64,000 bases of DNA from Talinum fruticosum (Eukaryota; Streptophyta; Magnoliopsida; Caryophyllales; Talinaceae): assembly GCA_021018815.1 (NCBI GenBank), contig JAITYX010000042.1:4330001-4394000 (forward strand), in the 5' to 3' direction. Below the pieces are notes generated by a model, which saw nothing but the letters and a program-made list of their open reading frames with translations, was not told where the DNA came from and searched no databases. Of the stretch, positions 25,697-38,351 are shown piece by piece. The stretch's first letter is position 1. Each line of letters opens with the position of its first letter. Position numbers and translations under genes: made by a program.

Positions 25697-27230
25697 GACT
25701 GAAGAAGAGGGATGCCTATCTGTTTCACAATTTTGGCTCAATTGAGCTTTTGTTTTTGTATTTCCTTCGTAATTGCACAAATACAAATATGTAGTTGAAG
25801 AATTTATGTTATACAATACATGAAGGGGGATTGCGTGTGGTCCAAAAAGAGAGCTCAATGTGGGCTTGTATTTGCTATGGTATGATGATGATGGGCAGAG
25901 AAAGTAATAGTAAACTTTTGGTGGGGGTTGGTTCTCTTTCGGCCTGGGCATTATAACCCACAGGGTGTAAGTTCTCAAACACCCCATGTGAGAAACAAAA
26001 ACCTCCGCCTACCCAACCATCTCTGTTCTCTCCCCTGCTTTATTTACAATTTACAACTTTATGCCGACTTAAAGTTGGGTTAGACTTGGAATTGGAAAGG
26101 GTGTGCACTGGGAGAGGCCAGGGATGTTGGCATTCCGTCTATGATAGTTTGGTTATAAAGACTCTCGGTTTCGGCTTACATATTAATACATAGTTGAACG
26201 AAAAGCAAAGATACAAAGATGATTTAGAAGAAAAAATAAAATTATTATTCATGAAATTACCTTACTAGATAGTTCATTTCGGAGACCGACAAAATTTTCA
26301 TGTCGATTAAGTCTTTGGTGGCCAGATCATTGCTTCATTTAGTGATGGGGAACTTCTTTGGTTTTAATACTGGTAGATGTGCTAGAGCCCTAGCAGGTCT
26401 ATAGAATGCGAATTGTACTCCTTATCTATAGACAAATCGTACTCCTTTACTTGTAGTAGGATTTGAATCTCACTTCTTTATATGAAGGCATTTAAATACC
26501 AATGGATCATTGGTGGTAGTAGACAAAAGTTATAGACTTGTAGTGAGAGGGTGAATTTTCTATGTCACGTTATGTTAACCTAAGATTTTATTTCCTATGA
26601 TGCATAAGAAAGGGTGTGTGAAAATTGAATTACATGTTTTATTTCTATCTTTTTCCTATTATATTATGCTAGTTTTTACGCATCCTCTCTCTAAGGAAAA
26701 TAAATGTCAATACGAGGTTATTATCAATCATACTTTTCGTGAAATAATCTACGCAACCAATTTGTTAGATCGAGTATGTATGCTCAGCTATCATCCAAAT
26801 CTTAATATACCATACGTGACAACAACGATTTGTTATAAAAATAGATCTTTTAAAATTATATTATTTGCTTTTTAAAAAATTATAAAAAAATAAATAATTC
26901 ACTTGGGTACTTTGACTACTGATTGAATAGTATGGTCACACACCAAATGGAGGCCAATGGTGATCCATGTGAGCATGTCATGTGTTGAATTGAAAGATTA
27001 GCTAAAGGCTACCTAAAGTAAGAACAATACTACCCATTACTTTGGACTTGGTATTAGAAAAGGGATAAACATACATGCTCTCCTCCTCCCATCACCAACT
27101 TTGCTTTGCCACTACCCTATCTCTATCTCTTATTTACCTCAAAAGCCCTTCTAGCTTTTCAATATCTTTGCTCAAAATCATTTTCATTTAATGTGTAGGA
27201 AGGTCCACATAGATATATTCAACAACAACA

Positions 27231-27268
<38 letters not shown>

Positions 27269-28085
27269 GTTAATCAAAAGGGTCAATAGATAATATGTCA
27301 TCTCTACCAACACTTAATTTTATTTTACAAAAAAAATTTACTTGTCAGAAAAATATTATTTAAGTTGCTTAAAATAATTTTATAAAATAAGAAAATAATC
27401 AGACACTCAATAAACAATCAACTCGTTTTTAATAAAATGACTTCCTTTTTTAGGATAATGAATGATTTTTATTAATTGAAAGTCATACGACATCTATAAT
27501 AAAAATCAAACTCAAAAAAATTCATAACTAAAATAATAAAATAAATCTTTCGATCGAAAAAACTAACTAAAATTTTTCTAAACGCTCCTTTTCCACTAAT
27601 GTAGCCTCTAACGAGGAGATCACATTTGTGTCGAATAAATTTATTTGTTGTAATGGTCCAAATTTAAAAAATTAATTCTCATTGCGGACTGATCATTAAT
27701 TTTAATAAAACAACTAATATAATTAAGATATATGAAAAGATAATCAAAAAAACTTTATAAAGCCACAAACAACCTAGCATAAAGACTCATGGATAAATTA
27801 TGAATCATAAAAGTCTAATTCACTTGGCAATATCCAATAAATAACTAATACATTGAATAAAATACTAATTTTGCAAGATACACTAACAATTGCATAAAAA
27901 GGTCAAACAAATTTATTCTTATATGGAACCTTTTTTCAATTTGCCTTAATGTGTAATTTAATAATTTCTCTTATTTTATTTTTTTAATCCAAACTTTTCT
28001 TCATTATTCTATGTCTTTTAAATAATATGCCTCCATTCCCCAAACAAACATAAAAAAATTCCTTTTTGATTAACTTAACAATTAG
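25697..28085. other. Intergenic DNA between RPF2 pseudogene and LINE tail, no gene seen
   Basis: The first few hundred bases may be former 3' UTR of the RPF2 copy. After about 26200 the sequence is AT-rich. An (ATT)n microsatellite lies at 27231-27268. Short open frames at 25586-25987 (-) and 26597-26875 (+) have no recognisable motifs and no flanking splice signals that would make them credible genes. Confidence 0.55.
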
Positions 28086-28372
28086 TTTTTTTTTTTTTTA
28101 TAGCAAAAAGGGAGAGTTGTATTACTCCGAAATTGAATGGTTATAATAGTCTTCGAATGCCGATTTATAATCATATCTGGAATGTCTTCATGCCAAACTC
28201 AAATAGACGAGTCATAGGGTTGAAGATGAGCTAAAAAATATGTTACCGTATTCCCCTCCCTTTTAACAAATGAAAATGTAACAAAATCAAAGGAACAACA
28301 AAGATGGAAAATATCATCAACAATAATGCCAATTTCTGAAGCTAGGAAAGATCGGTTCTTCAATCTGGAGAT
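28086..28372 (-). mobile_element. 5'-truncated L1-like LINE tail with RNase H remnant and poly(A)
   Basis: On the minus strand the frame reads SEIGIIVDDIFHL, then FSFVKREGNTVTYFLAHLQP, an in-frame stop, and VWHEDIPDMII. This is the C-terminal part of the RNase H-like domain (RVT_3) of plant L1-type elements; the H in the 'VAHxLA' position is replaced. A run of T at 28086-28100 is the poly(A) tail seen from the plus strand. Severe 5' truncation with an A tail is typical of target-primed LINE insertion. Confidence 0.75.
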
Positions 28373-28767
28373 GAGTTTTTACCTTAATATTTCAATAAAT
28401 TTTAAAAAATTATTTTTTATTAAGAATATGTCACCAGACACTTTTTATGTTAGTAATTTTATATTGTAAATTAACATAGTTTTTAATTTATTAGCATTCA
28501 ATCATAATAGAAAAAAATTAACAATCTAAATATGTTGCAGCAAGAAATATTTTTTTGGTCAGAAGCCATTATTAATATCATATGACAATTTTTTTTATCA
28601 CTAATATCATATGACTATTGAAAACATTATATCAGGCTTTATAAATAAATTACAGTAAATAAAATTTTAAAAAAAAGGTTTATGAAAAGCGCATATGCCA
28701 AGCCTTAAAAGAAGCCGGAGAAAAAACGAATAGTCCGTTCTAAACAAACGCCAAGGCCTCCGGGAAT

Positions 28768-28770
<3 letters not shown>

Positions 28771-28805
<35 letters not shown>
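28771..28805. repeat. (GA)n tract in the ELMO gene leader region
   Basis: Seventeen perfect GA units are followed by looser GA-rich sequence to about 28850. The tract lies just upstream of the short upstream ORF and ~390 bases before the ELMO start codon. GA/CT tracts are frequent in plant core promoters and 5' leaders. Confidence 0.85.
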
Positions 28806-28810
<5 letters not shown>

Positions 28811-28860
28811 GAGAGAAAGGAGAGAGACAGAAAGAGGGAGAGAGATTCAGTGAAGCAACA

Positions 28861-28893
28861 ATGGCGACAATCTTGCAGATCTCGAAACCCTAG
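28861..28893 (+). promoter_or_regulatory. Candidate upstream ORF (10 codons) before the ELMO gene
   Basis: ATG GCG ACA ... CCC TAG encodes MATILQISKP and stops about 300 bases before the ELMO start at 29194. It lies after the GA tract, where the transcribed leader is expected. If the leader contains it unspliced, ribosomes would meet it first. The transcription start is not known from sequence, so this is inference. Confidence 0.4.
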
Positions 28894-29193
28894 CTTCTCT
28901 CTCTTTAGTACATTTTTCTCCAATTTTTCTTTCGTTACTATGTCTTTCTTGTTCTTCGTGTGAGTTTCTGTTCGAGATCGGCGTTTTCGACGTCCCATTT
29001 CTTGGAGACTGATACTTGACCACGTTGATTAGTTTGTTTTCCCTTTTCATTTGATCGAAGTGGCGATTTCGTATTGATTTTTTCATTCATAGAGGGAGGG
29101 AGGTGAAACAAGAATTGCTGTGCTGGTTTTCTTTTGAGGATCTTTCCATGAGTTGAGAGGTTTATGTTCGATTATTAATCCACTATCTGGAAA

Positions 29194-29266
29194 ATGGAGG
29201 AACGAGGTGGTTCATTTGTCGCTGTGCGAAGGATTCCTCATGGCAACACTTGCCATTCAAACTCTG

Positions 29267-29297
<31 letters not shown>

Positions 29298-32200
29298 GGA
29301 TTGATTGATCGATGAACTGTGAATCCAAATTCTCCAAGTTGACAATAAATATCTGAAAGAGCTGTTATGTGAGTTATGACGAATTCAATCCGTGTAAATT
29401 TCAACTTGTATTCTCTCTCCTATGCGAAGCTGGTCTATGTTTGGTATTAGTTTATAATTCAATGGCATGAGCTGTACGTTAGCTGGAGACTGAAAGTTCA
29501 GCGGTTAACTAGACTGTTAAGAATGTTGGGTCTCACGTACGTCATTTACTAATTCAATATTCTGTAAAGAATTTCATTCTGGGTAATGGGTAGCCTACCT
29601 GTCCTAACGGTTTATTGACAGTTCTGTTGTAACTTCTGAATTTCGTCTTCCGTGATTATTCCCGCTTCGTTTCTCTGGGATTTTGAGCCAAAAATATGGA
29701 TCAACTGCATCCATCCCTTGCCTACTATAGAAACGGTGATTACTATTTTCCTCATTTGGTGTATGATGAAGCTTGTCAATACTGCTTGCTGCTGCCTATC
29801 CAATCTTTGTGCTAGTACGGTGACGGGATACTTGTATATCTTTCTTTTGAGTTGAATCCGTTTCATATCTGTGTAGTTATGCCTAAGGAGTTAGTGCATA
29901 TGCTGTCTCGCCGAGGGTTCAGGTACAGTACAACCAGCCTCTCTGCATTGCAGGGTAAGGCTGTTACATTTTGAACCCCCAACGCCCTGCCTTGGTGGGA
30001 CTTGCAGGGTATGGGTTTGGATTGTAATTAGTTATAGGATAGATTAGGTTTATGGGTTTTTTACTTGTTCTAAAGCAGTTAGTTTTCATTTTCTCTGAAA
30101 CTAAACATGTCGGTTTAGTGATTGAATTTCATATGTTGCTTTTGTGAGGTTTTTATCTTTGTATTAACTAGCATCTGCTGATTGTTCTTGCTGCAGCTGA
30201 GGTTGTTGCAGGATCAGCAGCATGGCTCGGCAGAGGTCTTTCATGCGTTTGTGCACAAAGAAGAGACAGTGATGCTCGTCCCTCATTTGATTTGACCCCA
30301 GCGCAGGTGATTCATCTGAAATTTAGGCTGTGGATAAATTAAATGCCCTTGTGTTCTTTTTATGCTTGGAGATATCTGTTGCATTCTGTTGAAAACTTGG
30401 CATTTCAGCTACATGATGGGATTTCTTGCCTTCTCCATATGAGGCCAGATGTGTAATTATCATCCTGCCTATGAATCGAAGTTATTTTTGTATTTCTTTT
30501 TCTCAATGGAGTTGCTTTGGGCATTTTGTCACATGAGTCTTTGTGACTCTTCTATTTCTAAGTGGAAGTTAGGTTTCTACTTTGTTTTTCGCCCCTTTCC
30601 TGCCAATATCTGAGGAGCTTTATTCTTATCAAATATATCTGAGGAGCTTCATCAGGGATCACATTTACTATCTTGGCAGGATGGACAATCTGCTTCTTTT
30701 TATCTTTGTGTTCCATTTTCTTTTATCGAACGAGGATGGTAATTTTTTAATAGTGATAACATCTGTCTGTCACTTTACTTTGCAGTAGTTTGTAGATTTG
30801 TGTTTTATCTGAAGCAAGAAAACTGCTGTTGTTCTGCCATGTTTTTCGTTTCTCATTTTTATTTCCTTCATTAGTTGGTCTTACACATATTGGAACATCC
30901 ATATGATTCTTATTTTTATTAGGCTTCTTTGCTTTCAGGAGGACTGCCTTGTGAGGCTGCAGAGCCGCCTAGATGTTGCTTATGATAGTTCAAACCCTGA
31001 ACACCAGGTATCTCCTTATTATCCTTGTGGATGTTCTTAGATCTTGGATTTGGTAGGAGTTGCAAAGGAGTTAGTTTATTAGTGATTTACCGGAAGTTTT
31101 CTTCTAAGCCTTACAGATAATGCTTGTGAATGATCATAATACTGTCATTACTGTTCCTGATTCTGATTTTCTGATGCCGAAATTTTGAAGGAAGCTTTGA
31201 GGGCCTTGTGGAATGCTGCCTTCCCTGGCGAAAAACTTCGTGATCTGATCTCTGATCAGTGGAAGGAAATGGGATGGCAGGGGAAAGATCCATCCACAGA
31301 CTTTAGGTATCTTAGTATTCTTTTGTTTGGGTATTCCTTAGTTGTCTTTGGTTTTGCTCATCCGTTATGTTGCTCTGTGCCAAACAGGGGTGGTGGCTTT
31401 ATATCGTTGGAGAACTTGTTGTTTTTTGCTAGAAATTTTCCAGTATGTTCTCTTACTGTGATCTGTTCTTAAAACTGAATACTGTACATCTATGCCCTAT
31501 TTTAATTCAATCTGTATGTCAAACTAGCATACAACCCTGAATAATAAAATAAAGATGACCATTGTTGGTTTGACAGTGAAACGTGCTTCATGCTTGGATT
31601 AATCATTTTATGTAACTGATGTCATGCTTGAAATAATCATCATAATTGGCCAACACATCCAGAAGCTGTCATGTTGTGTCTGATAAGTCAGACATAAAAC
31701 AGCGTAGCATCTGGAAACACCGAGTCCTGGTTTCCATATGTCCTTCTATGCAATCTGGGAATGGCCTTTGGGAAGGATTTTAATAGTCATTCAAATAAGA
31801 GTGAAGAGTATTCAAGCTCTTATTATGCATAGCCTAGGCTTTCACAAGTTTTACAATGGTTCTCTTGGCCTGATACAGCTTGTAGAACACTTTCTTTCCC
31901 TCCTTTTGTGGGTTCAAAATCAGGTTGAGTTTATATTTTTGGTGTGAAGTATAGATTTGTCTAAATGTCATTGACGGCCACATTTTTTCCTCCCACAGCT
32001 AAGGGGAAGATAAAATTGATCTTAAACTTGCATATCCAGTCTAGATGTTTAGACAATGCATGCACAGTGCCTTTTTCATCTTGTATTGTATTTAGTATAT
32101 CCACTGACATGCGAATTTGAATTATGTGATCCAGAAATCCTTCCAGGATCTTTTGCGGAAGCAAGAAGGTGATCGAGCTTTGTGGGAATATCCGTTTGCT

Positions 32201-33830
32201 GTAGCAGGCGTGAATATCACATTCATGCTAATCCAGATGCTAGATCTAGAAGCTGGTACGTCACAATGTTTTTTTTTTTTTCTCTGTGATTACCCCTCAA
32301 ATTTGCAAGTTACACTACATGCTTCTACTTCTCGTCCATTGTAATCTTATTGAGCACATGATGCTCTTTTCTTATGCTTTTGTTTGTAGACCACGGTGGT
32401 ATTATTTTCCATTGTGCTTCTTGATTTCCATTTTTGGGATACTTTCTTTTGATCAACACAGGCTTTCATGTGAGTGAGAGGCCATAATTTATCATTTTAT
32501 GTTCGCTCCTCTGGAGGAGCTACAAAAATGGGTGTTTTTTCTTTGTTGTTTACCTAGAGAAGATCCATGTGGAGCATCTTTTGGGTGTGGAATGCTCGTT
32601 TAACTTCTGTATTCATCTTCCTCGTAAACAGTGGTGCAATGTGTTAAAAGATTCCTATCCCAGCTTGGCGTATGATATAATTTCGAGTCAGATATCTATT
32701 GGATATGCTTTGAGAGCTTGTGTTGCGTCAAACTGTGGCTTTGAATCACTGTTCCTTGAACAGATTTGAATGAAGCGACTGCTTTACTTGGTTCAATGGC
32801 GCATCTACCCGCTGTTTCTTTTGTTAAGTTTTCATGTTGTCAACTGCCTCAAAGTGCTGGCTGAAATTTTGCGTTTCTCCTTGCATTGTGATTTGCATAA
32901 TTATCTGTAATTCCCTTAAACAAGAGGGGTTTTTATAACTGTACGCTGCTGTGTCATTTGTCCACCATCCATATAATTATTGTTCCTTTGAATTTTTTGG
33001 GAAGGAATTGAACAAACACTTGCTACATTAATAACTAACTTTATGATCTAAACTTCCAGTCAAGCCACGAACATTGGTGGGAGCAATCTTCTTGAAGTTT
33101 CTTGCAGGTAATTTCTAATACCTATACTTTCACATAACCAGCCAATATTTTTTGTTGGTATCTTGTATAATAGATGTTTCATTAAAATAGGTTTCCTTTA
33201 CCTTTTCAGAGAATGAATCAGCATTTGATCTGCTCTACTGCATCACATTCAAGTTGCTTGATCATCAATGGCTCGAAATGCATGCATCATACATGGACTT
33301 CAATGTAAGTCCTCATCCACGAGAAACCTTGCAGTAAAAAATGAAAAGAGAACTCCTCTTGCGTTTTATCTCCCCACCTCAACCAACCCACCCCCAAATC
33401 CCCAAAAAAAAGAGAGAAAAGGGTAGTTCCTCTAGTTGGGTGTACTTGTTGGTTGCGGTCACTGATGTCACATCGTGTCTAGATTGCTTGTGAATTGCAT
33501 TTAAATCAAGTGCATTGCATGGCCATGCAATTTTTAGTTGGCAGGGAAATTACTTATTTCTGTGCTGTATAATTTCAATTTGGTTGTTTGTATGGGTGCT
33601 TCATATCTTTTTCATATGGGTGCTGTTGTGCCATTTTTTAAATTTGAAATGCTTTTACTCGAAAAAAGAAAAATCGTTTTGCTTTGAAGTCTAACATGTT
33701 TGCTAATATTGGTTTTGTTCCACAATAGACTGTGATGAAAGCTACTCGTCGTCAGCTTGAGAGCGAGCTATTGCTTGAAGATGTGACACGGCTTGAAGAC
33801 CTTCCATCGTATATCCTTCTTACCAGATAG
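29194..33830 (+). CDS. ELMO domain-containing protein
   Basis: Nine exons (29194-29266, 30197-30306, 30939-31007, 31191-31306, 31388-31442, 32135-32255, 33060-33107, 33210-33304, 33729-33830) join in frame to 262 aa with no lesion. The ELMO/CED-12 domain is shown by EALRALWNAAFPGEKL (about residue 85), then KEMGWQGKDPSTDFRGGG, ENLLFFARNFPKSFQDLL, WEYPFAVAGVNITFMLIQML, VGAIFLKFLA and ENESAFDLLYCITFKLLDHQ. ELMO proteins in animals assist Rac guanine exchange or act as GAPs for Arf-like GTPases (ELMOD); the plant relatives are small single-domain proteins like this one, whose partners are poorly known. The N-terminal ~60 residues (MEERGGSFVAVRRI..., a small Cys-containing stretch) are plant-type and variable. 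The ATG chosen directly precedes exon 1 sequence that splices in frame. A (TC)n tract lies at the start of intron 1. Confidence 0.93.
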
Positions 33831-35179
33831 CCCTATGAAGAAAACCAAGATATGGAAGTTACGGAACTCTATTCAACTCCTTCACCGTCTCCTCCTGAAG
33901 CTTCAATGTCTGACCAGATAATGGTGATCTACAAAAAATGGGTGCACCATTGTTACACGTTGAGCTTGGGTTTGATAATCCCCATTTGGTCTTTTTTTTT
34001 TTCTGTTGCTAGGACAGTGGTTTTTGTTAGTTTTACAGTTAGGAGAATGGGATAAGAACAGAATCCCAAAATGAATTGCTCCAATAGGTTGAACTTGCAA
34101 GCTTCATTGGCTGATGACCGGCATCTTTATTACAAAAATGTCACTTCATAGCGACATGGAGAATGTTTTCAGATGGGATTTGAGAGGGATGTCTTCAAAT
34201 GAATACGTTTTGTTTATCCCTTGAAAGGGAGATGTTGGGTGGTGTAAGTGTTGGATTCAATTTAGCAGAAGCAGTAAGTTTTTGTAGTTATTTGTGGGGA
34301 AAGAAGGTTGTATGGCCAGATGCCTTTCTTGAGATTTGGCTTCGAAAATTGAACTTGTTTCAGCTGCGTATGAATGTATAGTTTCCTTTAAAACTTCAGG
34401 TGACTGAAAATCAGTTCTCTCCTTTTAGTTTTTTGCCAGAATGAGGTAAAACCGTAACAGGAACAGTATGTGTATTTTTTAGAATAGCTTCCAATGGGTC
34501 GAACACAATAAGCTGGTCAGTATGAGATCCTATCAAAGCTTTCTCAAATTGCAGAGTATAATCTATAAATTACATTTCTTTAAAGCATTTTTAGCATGTA
34601 AGAGTTCCAACAAAAATAAAAGTCAAAGCTCATGGAAATTCCTAGAGAGACTCATTTGAGAACTAATGAGAAATGGCAACCCATAAGATTAGAAATCAAT
34701 TGGGCTAATACCAGCTACCGGTGATCGTTACAGCCGAACTGGTACAACAGTAAGTTGTAGGCAACACAATAGGTTGCAGCAACAGACACGAATCCAGCTG
34801 AGTACAGCAGTCACAGGCAACACGGTAGGTTTATGCATAGACTAAGACATCCTGCTCATTTGACAAACACAAGAGTCCAGCGGTTGCAGGCAACATTGGC
34901 TAGGTCTAAACCTAGAATAAGCCATCCTGCTGATTTGGCCTCTAGTAGCGCACCTTAATATTTAGAACCAAATAATATGCAACAAATTGACAATACAACA
35001 TTCTTTTATATTGGAACAAAGAGCACACTCTCCACTGAAAATAGGCAATCAAAAATCAAAGTCTAAGACGTCTTTAAGGGTATTACTCAGCAAAAACACA
35101 CTTTATCTTGTAAGATTAAGTGCTACATATAATTAAACGAGTCCAACATAAGAGTGACTCAGTGCAAGCCAAAGTAGGT
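33831..35179. other. 3' regions of two convergent genes (ELMO and NDPK)
   Basis: This holds the ELMO 3' UTR (probably to about 34400) and the NDPK 3' UTR on the other strand. Around 34740-34940 an imperfect duplication is visible (caacacggtaggttt...catcctgctcattt and caacattggctaggtct...catcctgctgattt), roughly 100 bases apart. No further coding sequence was seen. Confidence 0.55.
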
Positions 35180-37108
35180 CTACTCGTAAATCCACGAGTG
35201 AAGGCTGCTCTGCCAGTTGACCACGCCCTCAGGGAACCACAATGCAATCTCTTTGGTTGCACTTTCAACTGCATCACTTCCATGGATGACGTTTCTGCCC
35301 AACAAAAATACATCAATTAATTATGTACGCAAAATATTTTTCAAAGGATGAAAACTAAAGAGCCAGAGCACAAAATAAAGAAAATTAGAGTTATGTATTT
35401 TGTGTGGGTGTTCTCAACAACGTGGCCGGGCAAGGAACCCAGATTGAATAAAAAGAGTCAAAATCCAATCTATCGACCAACACATGTTCCCAGAAATTCC
35501 TAGTTTTAAGGAAGTTAAGATGCTGTAAAGCGAGAAAAATGTGCAATCTCAATCTCATGCCAACTGCTCCAGCCAATATCAACCATTGTACAAGATCCAT
35601 TTAAGCTCGCCAATGCAAGAGGGAAGTGACAAACACATGCCAAGGTTCTTGGTCAATGAGCATTCATCAAGGGTTCAAAACCACCAACAAATGAAATTAG
35701 AAAGATTGAGAGATCAAACAAAATTATCACCAATGCTCTACATTTCAATTTTATATCATTGTACTTCATTGGATGCCCCTTTTCCTCAGTTGGCATGACA
35801 TATGAACCCAACCTAAAGACCCCATCTACCCAGTGGCACAGTAGTTGGAGGCAATCACTGGTAAGGAAATCTCCCCATGCCAATACCGGATTTGAACCCA
35901 ACTTGCTAGTATGAGCATTCATCGATTTGGAGACAAAAGAATACTTGAGACAAGTGTCAAACCACTACTGTTTTAAGTATGCCACTAAGTAACTAAGTAG
36001 CCCATAAAGATGAACTCACACATGGTTTAGCTAAATCAAAATTTTAACAGACTTAGCAAATACAACTACATAAGTATTCTAAATGACCAACAAAAATACA
36101 AAAAGTTCCATCAAATAGAAATACCAATTACCTGCCAATGTCAATGGCAAAATCGCCACGGATGGTGCCAGGCTCCGAAGCAAGAGGATTTGTAGCTCCA
36201 ATAATCTTCCTGCCGGTGGTAACAACACCCTTGCCTTCCCATACCATGGCAACAACAGGGCCAGAAACAATGTACTCAACCAACCCGTTGAAGAAGGGCT
36301 TTGCAGACAAGTCCGCATAGTGCTTCTCGGCAAAAGCACGGTCCACATTCACAAGCTTCAAAGCTATATTCAGAACAAACACCATGAATAAGAACCCATA
36401 TCAAGTTATCAAATCTTCACCAAAGCAATCAGGATATTACTGCTAAACAGAACAATAGATAGTCATCATGTTGAATTTCAACTACTTACACCTGTGGCTT
36501 TGTTTATTTCATCATCTATGAGTCCATGAATCAAATATTTCAAATCTTACAACTTCAAATCAAATCCAATCCTATAGCCCTCCTGTCTTCTAATAATATC
36601 GTGAATCTAATGCTTCAGATCTTATAATTTCACATCAAATCAAATCCGACAAAATGACTAACGCTGTTATCATAGAAGGACAATTATTGATCTAATCAAA
36701 ACTCAACTACCCCGCCCAACCAAACTAAAGTTACACTTTTGCTTTATCAACAAACCCAGTTCGGAGAAGTAGAAAAGAACAAAGAAACCATCTTTCTAAT
36801 ATTTACCTTTCAAAGAGAAACCCTTCTTCTCAAATCTGCTGATGATCTCACCAACCTACAGAGGACACATCAATGTACTCAGTAATTTCATCAACACAAC
36901 AAATTTCATCAACACAACAAAAGTTAAAAACTTAAGCTAGCCCAAAACCCATAGAAGCAGCCAAAAACTCATGTACCAAGAACCCAGTTCAAATTAACAT
37001 CAATCAATTGAGATTTGGATGAAATAAGTGAAAAACTGAGAGAGAAATTGAACTAACCAGTCCTCTCTGCACTCCATCAGGCTTGATCATGATAAAAGTC
37101 TGCTCCAT
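35180..37108 (-). CDS. NDPK1: Nucleoside diphosphate kinase 1 (NDPK, group I cytosolic)
   Basis: Exons, 5' to 3': 37108-37058, 36855-36807, 36363-36132, 35294-35180. They give exactly 148 aa, the usual length of plant cytosolic NDPK1, with no transit peptide. The enzyme moves the gamma-phosphate from ATP to other NDPs through a phosphohistidine. Visible motifs: [20 protein letters not shown] at the N-terminus, [34 protein letters not shown], the Kpn-loop region [20 protein letters not shown], and the active-site histidine in NVIHGSD, followed by WFPEGVVNW and the C-terminal WIYE. All catalytic positions appear intact. The gene converges with ELMO; its upstream side carries a telo-box and a TATA-like run. 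Confidence 0.97.
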
Positions 37109-37197
37109 TTTCGGGTGTGATTTGAGTGAGAGTCTTGCAGCGGCAGAATAGAGAGCACAAGGACAAGGACCAGAAAACCACGGACGGAGACATAGAG

Positions 37198-37235
37198 AGT
37201 ATATATAAGGACAAAGAAAAACCCTAACCCTAAGT
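37198..37235 (-). promoter_or_regulatory. TATA-like run and telo-box upstream of NDPK1
   Basis: A TATATATA-type run (37199-37208) lies about 95 bases upstream of the NDPK1 start codon. Just beyond it, at about 37217-37233, is 'aaaaaccctaaccctaag', two copies of the plant telo-box (AAACCCTAA). Telo-boxes are known in promoters of highly expressed and translation-related plant genes. Use as promoter elements here is inference from position. Confidence 0.5.
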
Positions 37236-37799
37236 CTCAGTATGATAGACGTCCTGCTGAGAGCTTAGTGCATGTCACGTTGATTTGCTGCCATAAACTG
37301 ATTAAACCCGCACGTTTAGGGGGTTTATGTAATATAATTAATTACTAATGACTAATGATGCATTTGGTCCCGAAAAATAAAAATAAAAAAGAGGGGGGAC
37401 TGATGATGCAATGCAATTTGCATCAGTAAAGAATATTTTTGGTTTATATTTGTTATACGTATTACACTTAACACAGGGATATATGGATTTAATAACTAAT
37501 GAAAATTAGTTTATAAAAAAATAACCAAGGTACAGATGAAAAGAATTTTTTTTTTATACGAGAGGTAAGTAATATAATTTAGGTAAAAAAAATTATTTTA
37601 AATAAGTGTTTGGATATCTCAATGTATGTGGATTTTACTCTAAAGTTGTTAAATAAACTTTTATTATCTCCCTTAGTTTAAATTCGTGTAATACGGCCTG
37701 GAGTTAGACTTCACGCATAGGTGGTTAATTGGGTTTAGGAGTATCGCAAAGCACAACAGCATTATGACAGCAAGAAGGACCTGTATGCAAGCTGTTTAG
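37236..37799. other. AT-rich non-coding DNA upstream of NDPK1
   Basis: No coding or repeat structure beyond A/T runs was seen. This is distal promoter sequence or old transposon sequence before the LINE fragment. Confidence 0.5.
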
Positions 37800-38298
37800 T
37801 GTCCTCCTACGCAAGGGTTTTGGATGGTAAATTTTGACGGTGCAAAACTTGGGGACTAGGGACATAGATGGGGGGTTGTGGTTCATGATCACGATGGGGA
37901 TGTAACTGTCTCGGCAGTTTGTCAAGGAGTAGGTTTGCTAAGCTCAAAACTGGAAGAAGTAAGAGTTTGTCGCTTTGCTTTGCAATTGACATTAGATCAA
38001 AGCCTGGGGAGTGCGATTGTGGAACGAGACTGTCAGTCATTAATTTCAAAGCTATAGAAGAAGACTGACCTTGCCTCTGAGGTTGGGTTAATTATTAGTG
38101 ATATCTTAAACCTTAGTAGTCAATTTAGTTTTTGCTCCTTTAATTTCGTTGGACGATGTGGTAATAGTGTTGCTCCTTTAATTTCGTTTGACCCGAGGAT
38201 GGACCAAATTGTGTCTTGGATATAGCCCTAAACGATCTTCATGTTGTGATATTTTCGGATTAATGAATTTATGTTGGTGATTAAAAAAATTGTTTGTC
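37800..38298 (+). mobile_element. L1-like LINE fragment with broken RNase H domain
   Basis: The plus strand reads PPTQGFWMVNFDGAKLGD, stop, GHRWGVVVHDHDGD, ...SSKLEEVRVCRFALQLTLDQ, ERDCQSLISKL, stop, ...SEVGLIISDILNLSSQFSFC, GRCGNSVA. This is the RNase H-like (RVT_3) fold with NFDGA, the central Glu helix and ERDCQ, and the late GNxVA motif. Two in-frame stops and a small duplication (tgctcctttaatttcgtt repeated at about 38134 and 38170) show decay. The A-rich end near 38285-38290 fits a LINE 3' end. The 5' part is missing. Confidence 0.78.
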
Positions 38299-38351
38299 TT
38301 GCTTAGACTATTGCTTTTATTTTATTCTTAATTTGTTGTTGCTTCTGACAG

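Noticed and set aside
26597..26875. 92-codon plus-strand frame
   Set aside because: No recognisable domain, AT-rich codons and no adjacent exon with matching splice phase.
28705..29086. Overlapping Arg/Glu- and Ser/Leu-rich frames
   Set aside because: Products of the GA/CT tract in the ELMO leader.
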